NCBI GenBank assembly: GCA_947184155.2 | Contig: CAMXCT020001657.1 | Location: 437,574 to 501,573 of the forward strand | Reading direction: 5' to 3' | Source of the DNA: Cladocopium goreaui | Taxonomy: Eukaryota; Sar; Dinophyceae; Suessiales; Symbiodiniaceae | Length of the DNA stretch: 64,000 nt | Shown here: positions 56,092 through 64,000 of the stretch, piece by piece | Position numbering within the stretch: position 1 is the stretch's first letter | Layout of the letters: each line of letters opens with the position of its first letter | Made by a program: the position numbers and the translations under genes | The notes under the pieces: generated by a model | Told to the model about the DNA's origin: nothing | The model's database searches: none | The model's input: only the letters and a program-made list of their open reading frames with translations

Positions 56092-58530
56092 TCAGATCTG
56101 GTGATTGATGGCGCTGAGGCCCTTACCCCATTTCAGTCCTGGGTAAACGGACCTGATCTGGCCAATGGCATACTCCTTGCTCTGTAGCAGTTCACCAAAG
56201 GAAAGCCTGGAGCAGAGCACAGGGTTGTCGTGGTTGGCCACAAGTGCGAAAGATGAGTCACCAACAATGATCAAGTCGGCCTCACCTTCCGGTGGGCATT
56301 CAACGGCACCAAACAAAGCAGCAGGGATGTCCTTCACCAAGTCGACAATGTCACAGTAGGTCCTCTGCGTTTCGTTGGTGTCCTTCCCGACGAGACCATC
56401 AATCACGTCACCAATCGGGATTTGCCCACTTCCAATCTTGTTTGCACCTTCATAGCCATCAGGAAAGATGCATGCCACACATGAGCCTCGAATTGTAGCC
56501 AGTTTCTTTTCCCATTGGAGAATCCTCTCATAGATCGTCAAGCGATACTCCGGAGCGATCTGCTCCACCTGGAAGTTCGCATCCTGGCGCCAATTGGCAT
56601 GTTCCGAACCTGGCCGACCTTCCGGAAGACGTACCCCAGCTTGAGCTGCTTCCGTCACATGAGGAGGAAGAGACACCGAAGCGGAAGTAGCATCCAACAT
56701 CACGGCAAAGACAGGCAGGTCGGAGACGGCGATCAAAGCACACGCGAATGTTCGAGCAGATTGAGCTGCCCGGTCAAAAGCTCTGTGCACACAATCAGTA
56801 AAAAGGTATGAGTAACTTTCAGTTTCTTTGAGTGGCTTGCCTCTCCCTTGCACGTGGTCATGTGACTCGTCGCATTGGTATTGTGACAATTCCAAACCAA
56901 TTTCATCAACTGTAGTAGCGACAGTCCAGGGCTTTTTGATAGGAATCCCTTCGTGGTCTTTTGTGCCGAGCATACATCCATGGAAATCATATCTCTTCAA
57001 GGAGAATTTATGGATAAACTTGAGTACTCTCGGGAATTTCCAGTACCGACAATTTTGAGGCCATTCAATTGCAACTTCAAAGTCTCTGGTTAGCCGATGA
57101 ACAAATCTTTCAAAAGCTTTCCATAACTTTTTCATAGTCTTGACATGTTTCATGACCTTCTTAGCGGCACTTGGGATTTTCAAGTTCACATGAGACCACG
57201 ATGTGCCCCCCGTGCAAGGGAGGCTCAGCCACAAAAGGACATCTTTGGACACTGGAAAATCGTTCACAATGCTTGCAACATACAGTTGATAATCTTCGTC
57301 CAACAGACTATGCTTCTCGGTAAACTGAATCACTCTACATCCAACGGCGGCTTCTCTGGAAACATCACTCAACTTGGACATGGGACTGCAGCAAATTTCC
57401 ACTAGCAAACGATTGGGGTTCAGGCTGGCTCTCGGTTCCCCGGAGCTTCGACTGGATGCCATAGCCTTGGGCCGTGGGGTACCAGTCGTTGCACGATTAG
57501 AACCGGATGAGCTGGCCTTACTACTCTTGGGTGCTACGTGGGACATGAGGGCCAGTGCAAATCGCCATTTCTCTGCATTAGTGAAAGGCTTAGTCAAGAT
57601 GTCTGCAACCTGCATTTTAGATGGTCCATATGTCAAATCATACCATCCCCTCTTATACTGCTCTGATAACCATGACAAGTTGATCCGTTGGGTTTTGTCT
57701 GTATGACGAAACGATGGTGACTTACCGTTCTCCAAGATTCTGATGGTGGCTTGGTTGTCTTCGACGAAGATTCCACGGATGCTCTTGGGAGGGAAGAGTG
57801 ACACCATGTAATCACCCATTTTCTCTTGCCCTACAAATTCAAAATCAGTAAGTGCTTCCCGAACTTCCGATGATTCAACTTCATAATCACTATCATAGGG
57901 TCCAAAAACACGGAAGAAGGTCTTTCCGGTCCATTGTTTATCAACAGGTCTTGTTCCACGTCTTTTCCAATTGTCCTGGATGAAGTCCATCATTCCTGAA
58001 GAAATAAAAATGGTTGTTCTGGCATATCCAATGCGCTTGATTGGGATTGGAATGGTCTTGGACTCAGTCGGATTGAAAAGGTGGGCCCTGTTCTTGGGAT
58101 GAACACGGACAAGCAATCTCCTATCTCGTAAAAACTCCCAGTACTCACCGTTACCCTCAGGTTGGGTCTTGATACTTTCTCTTGGCAAACCTCCCGGAGT
58201 GCTTGATCCCCCCCCCGCGTTCTGGAGGTAGGCCCATAAACCGGATGAAGGCAGTCCTACAGCGCGGAGGGAAATGTTTGCAGCAACTACTTCGGCTTCA
58301 GTGCTAGAAACTGACACTGATGTTTGCTTCTTAGAGAATGCAGTGAGTGGGAAATAAGTATTGGGACCTATTAGGACTAAGAAACATCCAGTAGTACTTT
58401 TGTTGTCGTACTCACCGGCATGATCGGCGTCGGCAAAACACCAAAGTTTGCACTCTTGAATTCGATCGCCAACGAAGGCTTTGAGCTTGTGATCCAATGT
58501 AGAATGTATGTAACAAATTAATCTATGCAA
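56092..58530 (-). CDS. Copia polyprotein, middle segment: RNase H, methyltransferase-like, SGNH start
   Basis: 812 codons between the in-frame TAG (58554) and TGA (56094); the listed start codon is a TTG and the frame continues upstream to the TAG. Residues ~30-80: RNase H (CFADADHAGEYD, SVSSTEAEVVAA). Residues ~230-320: the second half of RNase H, with VEDNQATIRI and the KTQRINLSWL helix, then DILTKPF, the usual Copia end. Residues ~370-545: a Rossmann-type methyltransferase-like domain, LVEICCSP (I), LSLPCTGGTSW (PC loop), AIEWPQNCRYW, GIPIKKPWTVATT. Residues ~750-812: LIIVGDSSFALV, the Ser block of an SGNH hydrolase, cut by the TGA. The methyltransferase assignment rests on motif order only. 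Confidence 0.75.
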   Translation of the reverse strand: MHRLICYIHSTLDHKLKAFVGDRIQECKLWCFADADHAGEYDNKSTTGCFLVLIGPNTYFPLTAFSKKQTSVSVSSTEAEVVAANISLRAVGLPSSGLWAYLQNAGGGSSTPGGLPRESIKTQPEGNGEYWEFLRDRRLLVRVHPKNRAHLFNPTESKTIPIPIKRIGYARTTIFISSGMMDFIQDNWKRRGTRPVDKQWTGKTFFRVFGPYDSDYEVESSEVREALTDFEFVGQEKMGDYMVSLFPPKSIRGIFVEDNQATIRILENGKSPSFRHTDKTQRINLSWLSEQYKRGWYDLTYGPSKMQVADILTKPFTNAEKWRFALALMSHVAPKSSKASSSGSNRATTGTPRPKAMASSRSSGEPRASLNPNRLLVEICCSPMSKLSDVSREAAVGCRVIQFTEKHSLLDEDYQLYVASIVNDFPVSKDVLLWLSLPCTGGTSWSHVNLKIPSAAKKVMKHVKTMKKLWKAFERFVHRLTRDFEVAIEWPQNCRYWKFPRVLKFIHKFSLKRYDFHGCMLGTKDHEGIPIKKPWTVATTVDEIGLELSQYQCDESHDHVQGRGKPLKETESYSYLFTDCVHRAFDRAAQSARTFACALIAVSDLPVFAVMLDATSASVSLPPHVTEAAQAGVRLPEGRPGSEHANWRQDANFQVEQIAPEYRLTIYERILQWEKKLATIRGSCVACIFPDGYEGANKIGSGQIPIGDVIDGLVGKDTNETQRTYCDIVDLVKDIPAALFGAVECPPEGEADLIIVGDSSFALVANHDNPVLCSRLSFGELLQSKEYAIGQIRSVYPGLKWGKGLSAINHQI

Positions 58531-58551
58531 TGCCTTATCGCAATCTACTGA

Positions 58552-61500
58552 CTATTTTGTTACTCTAGCTGCAAGTCCTTGCACGGCTCTAAGCAAGTCA
58601 TATCTTGCCATACGGGCGGCAAATAGGATCTTCATCAAAACCCTTGCAGCTATTGGAGCAAGTGCACCCTTCGGTTCGGACTCCCCTTCCAGAGGTCTTG
58701 CAATCCTCTCTTCATGAAAAGGAGTGGATACCTGCTTAAGGGGTTTGGCGTCTTTACCGGCAAGTGACTGGTATCGGTCAATACATGATTGCAAAAAGGG
58801 TTGCATGTCGTATGTCATTACATTCACTGGCTTGGACATACAAGGTTGATCTTTGAACAATTGGTCCATGTATCTGAAACCTTGAGCTCTTGCTTTCTTC
58901 TTGGCATCGTTTTTATCTCTTTTAAGTGATGCAACTGCAATTTTGGGATCTTTGCAAGTCTTGGTGAATAGGTAAGTGGCACCTACCCATAATGCAGGCT
59001 TTCTCTTCCCTTGTGCATAGCCCCCCGTTTCATCAAGGTACTTGTCCCATTCAGAAACGGCATCGTCTTCCGACGTGCTTTGCACAAAGTCAGTAAACCT
59101 AACATCAGTCAAGTTACATGCAGTTATGATTTCTTCATCTGGAACATAGAATCCCTTTCTTGGTTGACAGTGATGTCTGATGTAGACTCCTTTGGATGCG
59201 TCAACTTCCCAAAAGTCCTGAGTCCTCTCCGCTGCTGCGGCCTCCTTGGCGGCGGGATCAGGAAGGGACTTGTCGAAGAGGTGAGCGAAAGGGTGATCAT
59301 GAACCGTCAGCTTAACTTGAAGTTCTTGAACATGATCACATCCAAGATATCGACCAATGTCAGTGGGGACATCCATATCGATTCTGGATCCAACTAACTC
59401 CCATCCTTTCGGCATCGACTCTTTAGGACCTGACATTTTGAAGTCATCTACATACACTACCAAGAGGAGCTTCAATTCAGGATGAAAGAACACTGATGGC
59501 CACCCTTCCGGGTCAGGCATTATGAACCCCACCGCTATGAGCATCCTTTCGCAGTGAATTTCCCAAAGTCCCCCCGAGTCAGGGTGACCATATAAGGCAA
59601 TGCGAAGGAGTACAACGGGGCGTCTATACTTGCCTACCCAATGTTTGGGCCATCTATCAACTGGAAGTTCCACCCAGGTTTCAATCCCTTCCATTAGTGC
59701 TTGAGTATATGCTTGGACACCGTCATTCTGTTGAGTTATGTGTCCGGGCTGAGAACCATATGCATCCACAGCTTTACCAGCCTCCATGGTCGCAGGCGAT
59801 GAGCCTAGCTCGGAGAAAAGAGCAACATCGGCGTTCTCATCACGGACATTGTTGCCCTGGAATACCGTTCTACCCTTAAATTTCCTAAGCTTGTGGCCCA
59901 CTGGAAGTTCACTACCCTTTTCAACACAAATTTCAAACACCTTTCCAACATGTACTTTCTTCCCTTTCTTTTTGGCACCATCGGAGACTACGCTCCACTC
60001 TTGTACGGTATCGTACAACCAGGCAGTTTTCTTGACGAGCTTATTCCACTCGATGTCAAGAGATTCCTGAGCTTTAGGGTTGGAACTTATCTCCTTCTTG
60101 TTGACTGGCTGGGCCACAAGAGTGTTGATGATCTTTTCCCCGCTCATTATACTAACCCGGGCGCACTTAACCCGATGCCTATCTTGGGAATACTTACAAG
60201 TGGGCATGGTTGGAAAATCATCCTCTGAGTGATATGCATGATGGAGTTGATTGATGATGCTTGCAACACCCTTCTTGGATTTCTCAAGTCTCGCAAGTTC
60301 TTGTTCGGCTCTAACGGCCCGTTTCTTCTCAGCTCCATCTCTGGCTAACTTCATTTGTTCTTCTCTGATTGCTTCTCTTCTGGCTTTCACAGACATGGAC
60401 TGCCAAACAAATGATGGGATGTCCATTGGTTTACTTGATCCCTTGTACCTTCTTGTTTTGAATCCATCTGCACTATAATACTGGGGGTCATCTCTTCTTA
60501 TTTTCTCAACATCACCAGTGGAAGGATTGATGACTTCGATTAGATCCTTATCCTTCGGATCATCCCCAGGGATAGCTTCGTCTACTGTAATTTCCGGCTC
60601 CGTCCTCTCGCGAAGGTCAATGATGTCCTTATGGAAGATTGTGAGCATGACCTCACATGGAGCGATGGTCTCGTTCCAGGCCTCGTATTTTGGCCAGAGG
60701 ATGAAGTTTTGGTCTAAGATGAACCAGGCATCGTCCTTCCTATGGCATGTTGTCCGATAGGGATACTCTTCAGTCGAAATCTTGCTGTTAGGAGAAATGT
60801 AATGATCACAATCTCTTCTCACGTTGACGTGACAATCAGCATATTCGTACCATCCCTCTCGGTCTTTTATATGTCTCATGAAAGGTAGCCATGTTTCATC
60901 GTGGACAGCATGGGCAGTAGATAGTTGGAAACTTTCTTCCTGGGATTCCTCGTCATCATCATCCATTTTAGCATCCTGATCCTCCAAAGCCGGCTCTTGG
61001 TTCCCCAGAGCTTCGGAAAGTCCCGGGTCATCTTTCCCAAAAGTCGTTCGGCCTTGGAGAGGAAATTGCGTATCACTCGGTTTGCTGATCTTGATTACCC
61101 GCAGGATTGATGCAGTACCATTGGATTCATTTTCAATAAGATCCTTTGTAGGTACAACCATGAATTCTTTTCTCCACATGAATTCGGGGTGAATGGCATA
61201 GCCAAGGAATAAACCAGGGCTCGATGTTGGGTCGAAGCGGAGTCCATCCTTGTTCTTCTTTCTTGGTCCATTCCAATAGTCGACAAGACAACCAAAAGGA
61301 ATGAGGGGACCGTCAAATCTCGATCCAAAACGTAATTCCCATGGTGATTTGTCTCCCCCCGTTGCAATGACATTCTGCATGAAGCACCAATGTCGGGCAG
61401 CATGTGGCCAGTGCCAATGATTCAAACCTGCCTGGAGCAGATTGACATGAGTGCCTTCAAGGACTGACCGAACCGCTCTCTCGGCTTGGGCGTTGGACTT

Positions 61501-63999
61501 GGATATGTAGTCCCTACTTAAGACATGACGGCACTGAAGGATCTTCATTGCTGAGATCAACTCGGGTGCATTGTCACTGTAGAAAACTCCTATCTTATCT
61601 TCATGTCCAACAAAATGTTTAATTGCCAAGATAGCAGCATTGGTGGTTCGTCTGGCATTGGGGTAGACATACATAAATCCTGTTGCTATGTCCTTCACTA
61701 CGAGTGCACTTTTCTCTTCATCGATTCCCAACTCATCTTCATCTCTGGTGACAATAAAATCAGCAGTGATGTGGTCACCAAATTTCTCAGCTTTAACTTT
61801 GGTTGATCCGCCTACAGCTCTTGAGGGTGGCTTGAACATCTTAGCTCTGGTGCATATGTCACAAAAAGGGTTCTTAGGGATGTGAGTCAGCATATGTCGA
61901 ATAGACTTAGCTTCTTCTTTCAAATCTTTCTCCCCTAGAGACCTTTTGTGAGCGCCATCATCATGGACGTTACTACTGCTACCCTTGGATCCTTCCACAG
62001 GCGGCTCAACCTCCCGGTCGGCATCAGGAACATCAACCTCCTCAGCCTCCAAGGGCTGGGGCTCCGGTAAGTCAACATTAACACCCATGGGGTCATCACC
62101 AATGATTTCAATGTCCCCATCGGGCTCCGGAGATTGTTGAGCTTCATCTGATGCCGGGGTGGCAATACTTGGTCTAGGCTGAGTTGATGGAGTGGAAATC
62201 GTCTTTGAATTGTTTGCAAAGTAGGGTACGTAATCTCTGACAACTAACTCGATGCGTTCCCCATTTGGTTTGACCATGTAAGGAGGTTCACCTTTGGAGC
62301 CTCTCCATATGAAGTCGTAACCATCATCAATGCATCTCATCCCGACTGAAATGACAGGAGGTGAGCTTCGAACAAGATATGGGTCAATGGTCTTGCCTAA
62401 CTTCGGAACAAATACTTTCCCTTGTTTCGATGACGAACTTTCACCATTGGCAGTAATCATGCGAATGGGATTGTTGGAGTAGTATCCATAGTCATCTGGC
62501 AATTCGCTATCATTGACAAGATCTTGAGCACTCCCCGTATCTGCAATCCAGTCAAGTTCGAGGTTGATCGCTCCCTTCACGTCTTCTCTACATTCCGCAG
62601 GGGTGACTTTGATTCCCTTTGGGATACATTCATTGCAACCAAAATCTGTGTCACATAAATAGGCACATTTGCATTCTATTCCCCGAAGACAATTGGAAAC
62701 AGATCCTGCCAGCATGGTACCGGTCAAAGCGGCATCATTCACAGCAAGTTGATCAACTTCAAACTGATGTCCCCATGGAAAGGTAACCTTATCCTTGGTG
62801 ACTGCGTTTCCAATTGGCCTCAAGTTCCCTCGGACTTTAACATGAGATACGTCCGGTGAATCATCAAAACGAATCGATGGACAAAATACTCTTGGTTGAG
62901 GGATACAAAATGCCTGAGACACGGATGCAAGCATGGATGCAACAAGACAAACTGCGGCAGGAGACGGCTTAGATGAACTGGCCCCGGATCCTTTAGACTT
63001 CGGGGACTTCGGGCTCTTGGGGCTCTTAGAGCGGCTAGAGCTTCGGGATCCCTTCCTTTTCGGGTTCTTGGGATTCTTCTTTTTATTTTTGTTTTCGCTA
63101 CTGGCCGAACGGGCAGGAGTAGCTTGTCTTGGTTTTCCCACTGAACCCTCATGAAGGAATTTGCAATCAGCTCCTCTATCGCAACGTCCCTGTTTCCAAA
63201 ACTTGCAAATCTTCTTACCTTTCCCCTTTGGTCTGGGAGAACCAGAACGTTCATTTGAGCGACCTCTGGTTTTGCTGGGTTTGCGACTTCTATCACGTGG
63301 CTTGGGGACTTCATGCTTGTAAGTACAGTTGTCCTTGCTACAGCCTCCCTTATTCCATGCCACACAATACCCCTTGGGGATGAATCCTGTCTTGCCCTCG
63401 ACTGCGGGAGCGGAGGGACGACCGGAACCCGAAAGACCTTTGGCAACTCGATCACGATTTGCCTCCAACCTCTCACGGTCAAGGTGGCGTCGCACGGCAG
63501 AAACAAGGAAACTGTAGTTCCGTTTTTCGGTTCCTTCATCAGCTCTATGATACTCATTCATGTCATGTTGGATGGCCTTACAATTCTTCACTTGTTTGTA
63601 GAAGAGTGTCTCCAATACACTTTCATCAGGAGTCTGGACGATACCAGCCAACACTTGATCCCAGTTCGAAATGAAAGACTTCAAATTCTCCCCACGCAAT
63701 TGGACACTGAACAAATCTTGAAGGGCATAAGTAGCTCCGTGCTTGATGTTGGTACTAAAGTGGTCATGCAACATGAACAAAACTTGTCTCCCTCTTACAA
63801 TCCGTCCAGCGGTGGCTTCAGTCTCTTTGAAGGTATCTACCTTACGGGCGAAGTCACCAGTGATTATATTGGTGAGCGCAGAAAGTAACTTTGCATCAAG
63901 TGTCGCAAACGGCGCAACCTTCCGGAGCGCTTCAAGGGTCTGTTCTTCTTTCCAAGAATCACTAATCCACTTGAAAGCACTATCGGGATCGGTTGATGC
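58552..63999 (-). CDS. Copia Gag-Pol: CCCH fingers, protease, integrase, reverse transcriptase (5' partial)
   Basis: Open from the window edge (1,815 codons visible; the first in-frame start-type codon at 63780 is not the true start). Gag: a helical N-terminus, two CCCH fingers (CVAWNKGGCSKDNCTYKH near 63385-63320; CKFWKQGRCDRGADCKFLH near 63215-63150) and a Ser/Arg/Pro/Lys tail. Protease: DWIADTGSAQDL near 62545. Integrase: HMLTHIPKNPFCDIC zinc site (~61870), then catalytic DHITADF, FYSDNAPEL and NAQAERAV (D, D, E). RT: VYVDDFKMSG near 59450. It ends RVTK then TAG, at a place where relatives commonly have Trp (W is one base away). CCCH fingers instead of a CCHC knuckle in Gag are unusual outside dinoflagellates. 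Confidence 0.88.
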   Translation of the reverse strand, partial: ASTDPDSAFKWISDSWKEEQTLEALRKVAPFATLDAKLLSALTNIITGDFARKVDTFKETEATAGRIVRGRQVLFMLHDHFSTNIKHGATYALQDLFSVQLRGENLKSFISNWDQVLAGIVQTPDESVLETLFYKQVKNCKAIQHDMNEYHRADEGTEKRNYSFLVSAVRRHLDRERLEANRDRVAKGLSGSGRPSAPAVEGKTGFIPKGYCVAWNKGGCSKDNCTYKHEVPKPRDRSRKPSKTRGRSNERSGSPRPKGKGKKICKFWKQGRCDRGADCKFLHEGSVGKPRQATPARSASSENKNKKKNPKNPKRKGSRSSSRSKSPKSPKSPKSKGSGASSSKPSPAAVCLVASMLASVSQAFCIPQPRVFCPSIRFDDSPDVSHVKVRGNLRPIGNAVTKDKVTFPWGHQFEVDQLAVNDAALTGTMLAGSVSNCLRGIECKCAYLCDTDFGCNECIPKGIKVTPAECREDVKGAINLELDWIADTGSAQDLVNDSELPDDYGYYSNNPIRMITANGESSSSKQGKVFVPKLGKTIDPYLVRSSPPVISVGMRCIDDGYDFIWRGSKGEPPYMVKPNGERIELVVRDYVPYFANNSKTISTPSTQPRPSIATPASDEAQQSPEPDGDIEIIGDDPMGVNVDLPEPQPLEAEEVDVPDADREVEPPVEGSKGSSSNVHDDGAHKRSLGEKDLKEEAKSIRHMLTHIPKNPFCDICTRAKMFKPPSRAVGGSTKVKAEKFGDHITADFIVTRDEDELGIDEEKSALVVKDIATGFMYVYPNARRTTNAAILAIKHFVGHEDKIGVFYSDNAPELISAMKILQCRHVLSRDYISKSNAQAERAVRSVLEGTHVNLLQAGLNHWHWPHAARHWCFMQNVIATGGDKSPWELRFGSRFDGPLIPFGCLVDYWNGPRKKNKDGLRFDPTSSPGLFLGYAIHPEFMWRKEFMVVPTKDLIENESNGTASILRVIKISKPSDTQFPLQGRTTFGKDDPGLSEALGNQEPALEDQDAKMDDDDEESQEESFQLSTAHAVHDETWLPFMRHIKDREGWYEYADCHVNVRRDCDHYISPNSKISTEEYPYRTTCHRKDDAWFILDQNFILWPKYEAWNETIAPCEVMLTIFHKDIIDLRERTEPEITVDEAIPGDDPKDKDLIEVINPSTGDVEKIRRDDPQYYSADGFKTRRYKGSSKPMDIPSFVWQSMSVKARREAIREEQMKLARDGAEKKRAVRAEQELARLEKSKKGVASIINQLHHAYHSEDDFPTMPTCKYSQDRHRVKCARVSIMSGEKIINTLVAQPVNKKEISSNPKAQESLDIEWNKLVKKTAWLYDTVQEWSVVSDGAKKKGKKVHVGKVFEICVEKGSELPVGHKLRKFKGRTVFQGNNVRDENADVALFSELGSSPATMEAGKAVDAYGSQPGHITQQNDGVQAYTQALMEGIETWVELPVDRWPKHWVGKYRRPVVLLRIALYGHPDSGGLWEIHCERMLIAVGFIMPDPEGWPSVFFHPELKLLLVVYVDDFKMSGPKESMPKGWELVGSRIDMDVPTDIGRYLGCDHVQELQVKLTVHDHPFAHLFDKSLPDPAAKEAAAAERTQDFWEVDASKGVYIRHHCQPRKGFYVPDEEIITACNLTDVRFTDFVQSTSEDDAVSEWDKYLDETGGYAQGKRKPALWVGATYLFTKTCKDPKIAVASLKRDKNDAKKKARAQGFRYMDQLFKDQPCMSKPVNVMTYDMQPFLQSCIDRYQSLAGKDAKPLKQVSTPFHEERIARPLEGESEPKGALAPIAARVLMKILFAARMARYDLLRAVQGLAARVTK

Positions 64000-64000
64000 T

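Larger units (their letters stand above)
51811..64000 (-). mobile_element. Ty1/Copia retrotransposon with a very long C-terminal extension, 5' end off the window
   Basis: One minus-strand reading frame is open from 63999 to the stop at 51811 (about 4,060 codons), interrupted only by TAG at 58554-58552 and TGA at 56094-56092. The order is Gag with two CCCH fingers, aspartic protease, HHCC + DDE integrase, RT with YVDD, RNase H, methyltransferase-like, SGNH-hydrolase-like, acidic linker, KptA/Tpt1-like, C4 ribbon and CCHC knuckle. Integrase before RT is the Copia order. It lies next to a host kinase exon. The two stops suggest that this copy is decaying, unless they are read through. Confidence 0.88.

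Noticed and set aside
51811-64000. Reading the Copia extension as a separate host tRNA-repair gene
   Set aside because: It is in one continuous frame with RNase H, apart from two single stops, and ends with a retroelement-type CCHC knuckle.

Overview
The window looks like nuclear DNA of a dinoflagellate, probably of the Symbiodiniaceae/Suessiales type. The grounds are: host genes broken into very short exons with GT and GC donors and AG|G acceptors, all on the minus strand; a 16-nt match to the dinoflagellate spliced leader inside a retroelement terminal repeat; and three large retroelements with unusual accessory domains (methyltransferase-like, RNA 2'-phosphotransferase-like). No bacterial gene organisation, tRNA, rRNA or CRISPR was seen. 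The species is not determined.

Layout. (1) About 1-7,950: a spliced tubulin-tyrosine-ligase-like (TTLL) gene on the minus strand, with the C-terminus beyond the left edge. (2) 8,356 to about 15,150: many short minus-strand exons of one or more unidentified host genes, ending at a TAG at 8,358-8,356. (3) 15,153-28,317: a 13.2-kb element bounded by two apparently identical 581-bp direct repeats. It carries eight minus-strand ORFs, including a GIY-YIG + reverse transcriptase protein like the permuted Penelope-like elements, a SANT/Myb protein and two copies of a two-gene module. (4) 28.3-36.4 kb: noncoding DNA, satellites, MITE-like elements and a few terminal exons. (5) 36,476-44,235: a complete tyrosine-recombinase retrotransposon with split direct repeats (A-B-A...B), coding for a Gag-like protein, a methyltransferase-RT protein, an RNase H, a small ORF and a tyrosine recombinase. 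(6) 44.2-51.2 kb: a spliced host gene with a protein-kinase subdomain XI exon, plus noncoding DNA. (7) 51,811-64,000, running off the right edge: a Ty1/Copia polyprotein, open from the window edge except for two in-frame stops. It extends past RNase H into methyltransferase-like, SGNH-hydrolase-like and KptA/Tpt1-like domains and a second zinc-knuckle region.

Working together. Each element carries its own replication set: GIY-YIG + RT for the Penelope-like one, RT + RNase H + tyrosine recombinase for the split-repeat one, and protease + integrase + RT + RNase H for the Copia one. Two unrelated elements each carry a methyltransferase-like domain, in line with published reports of retrotransposons that captured cytosine methyltransferases in dinoflagellates. 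Host genes and element ORFs all lie on the minus strand, as expected for the unidirectional gene arrays of dinoflagellates. Exon calls were made by eye from translation and splice motifs, so their edges are approximate.
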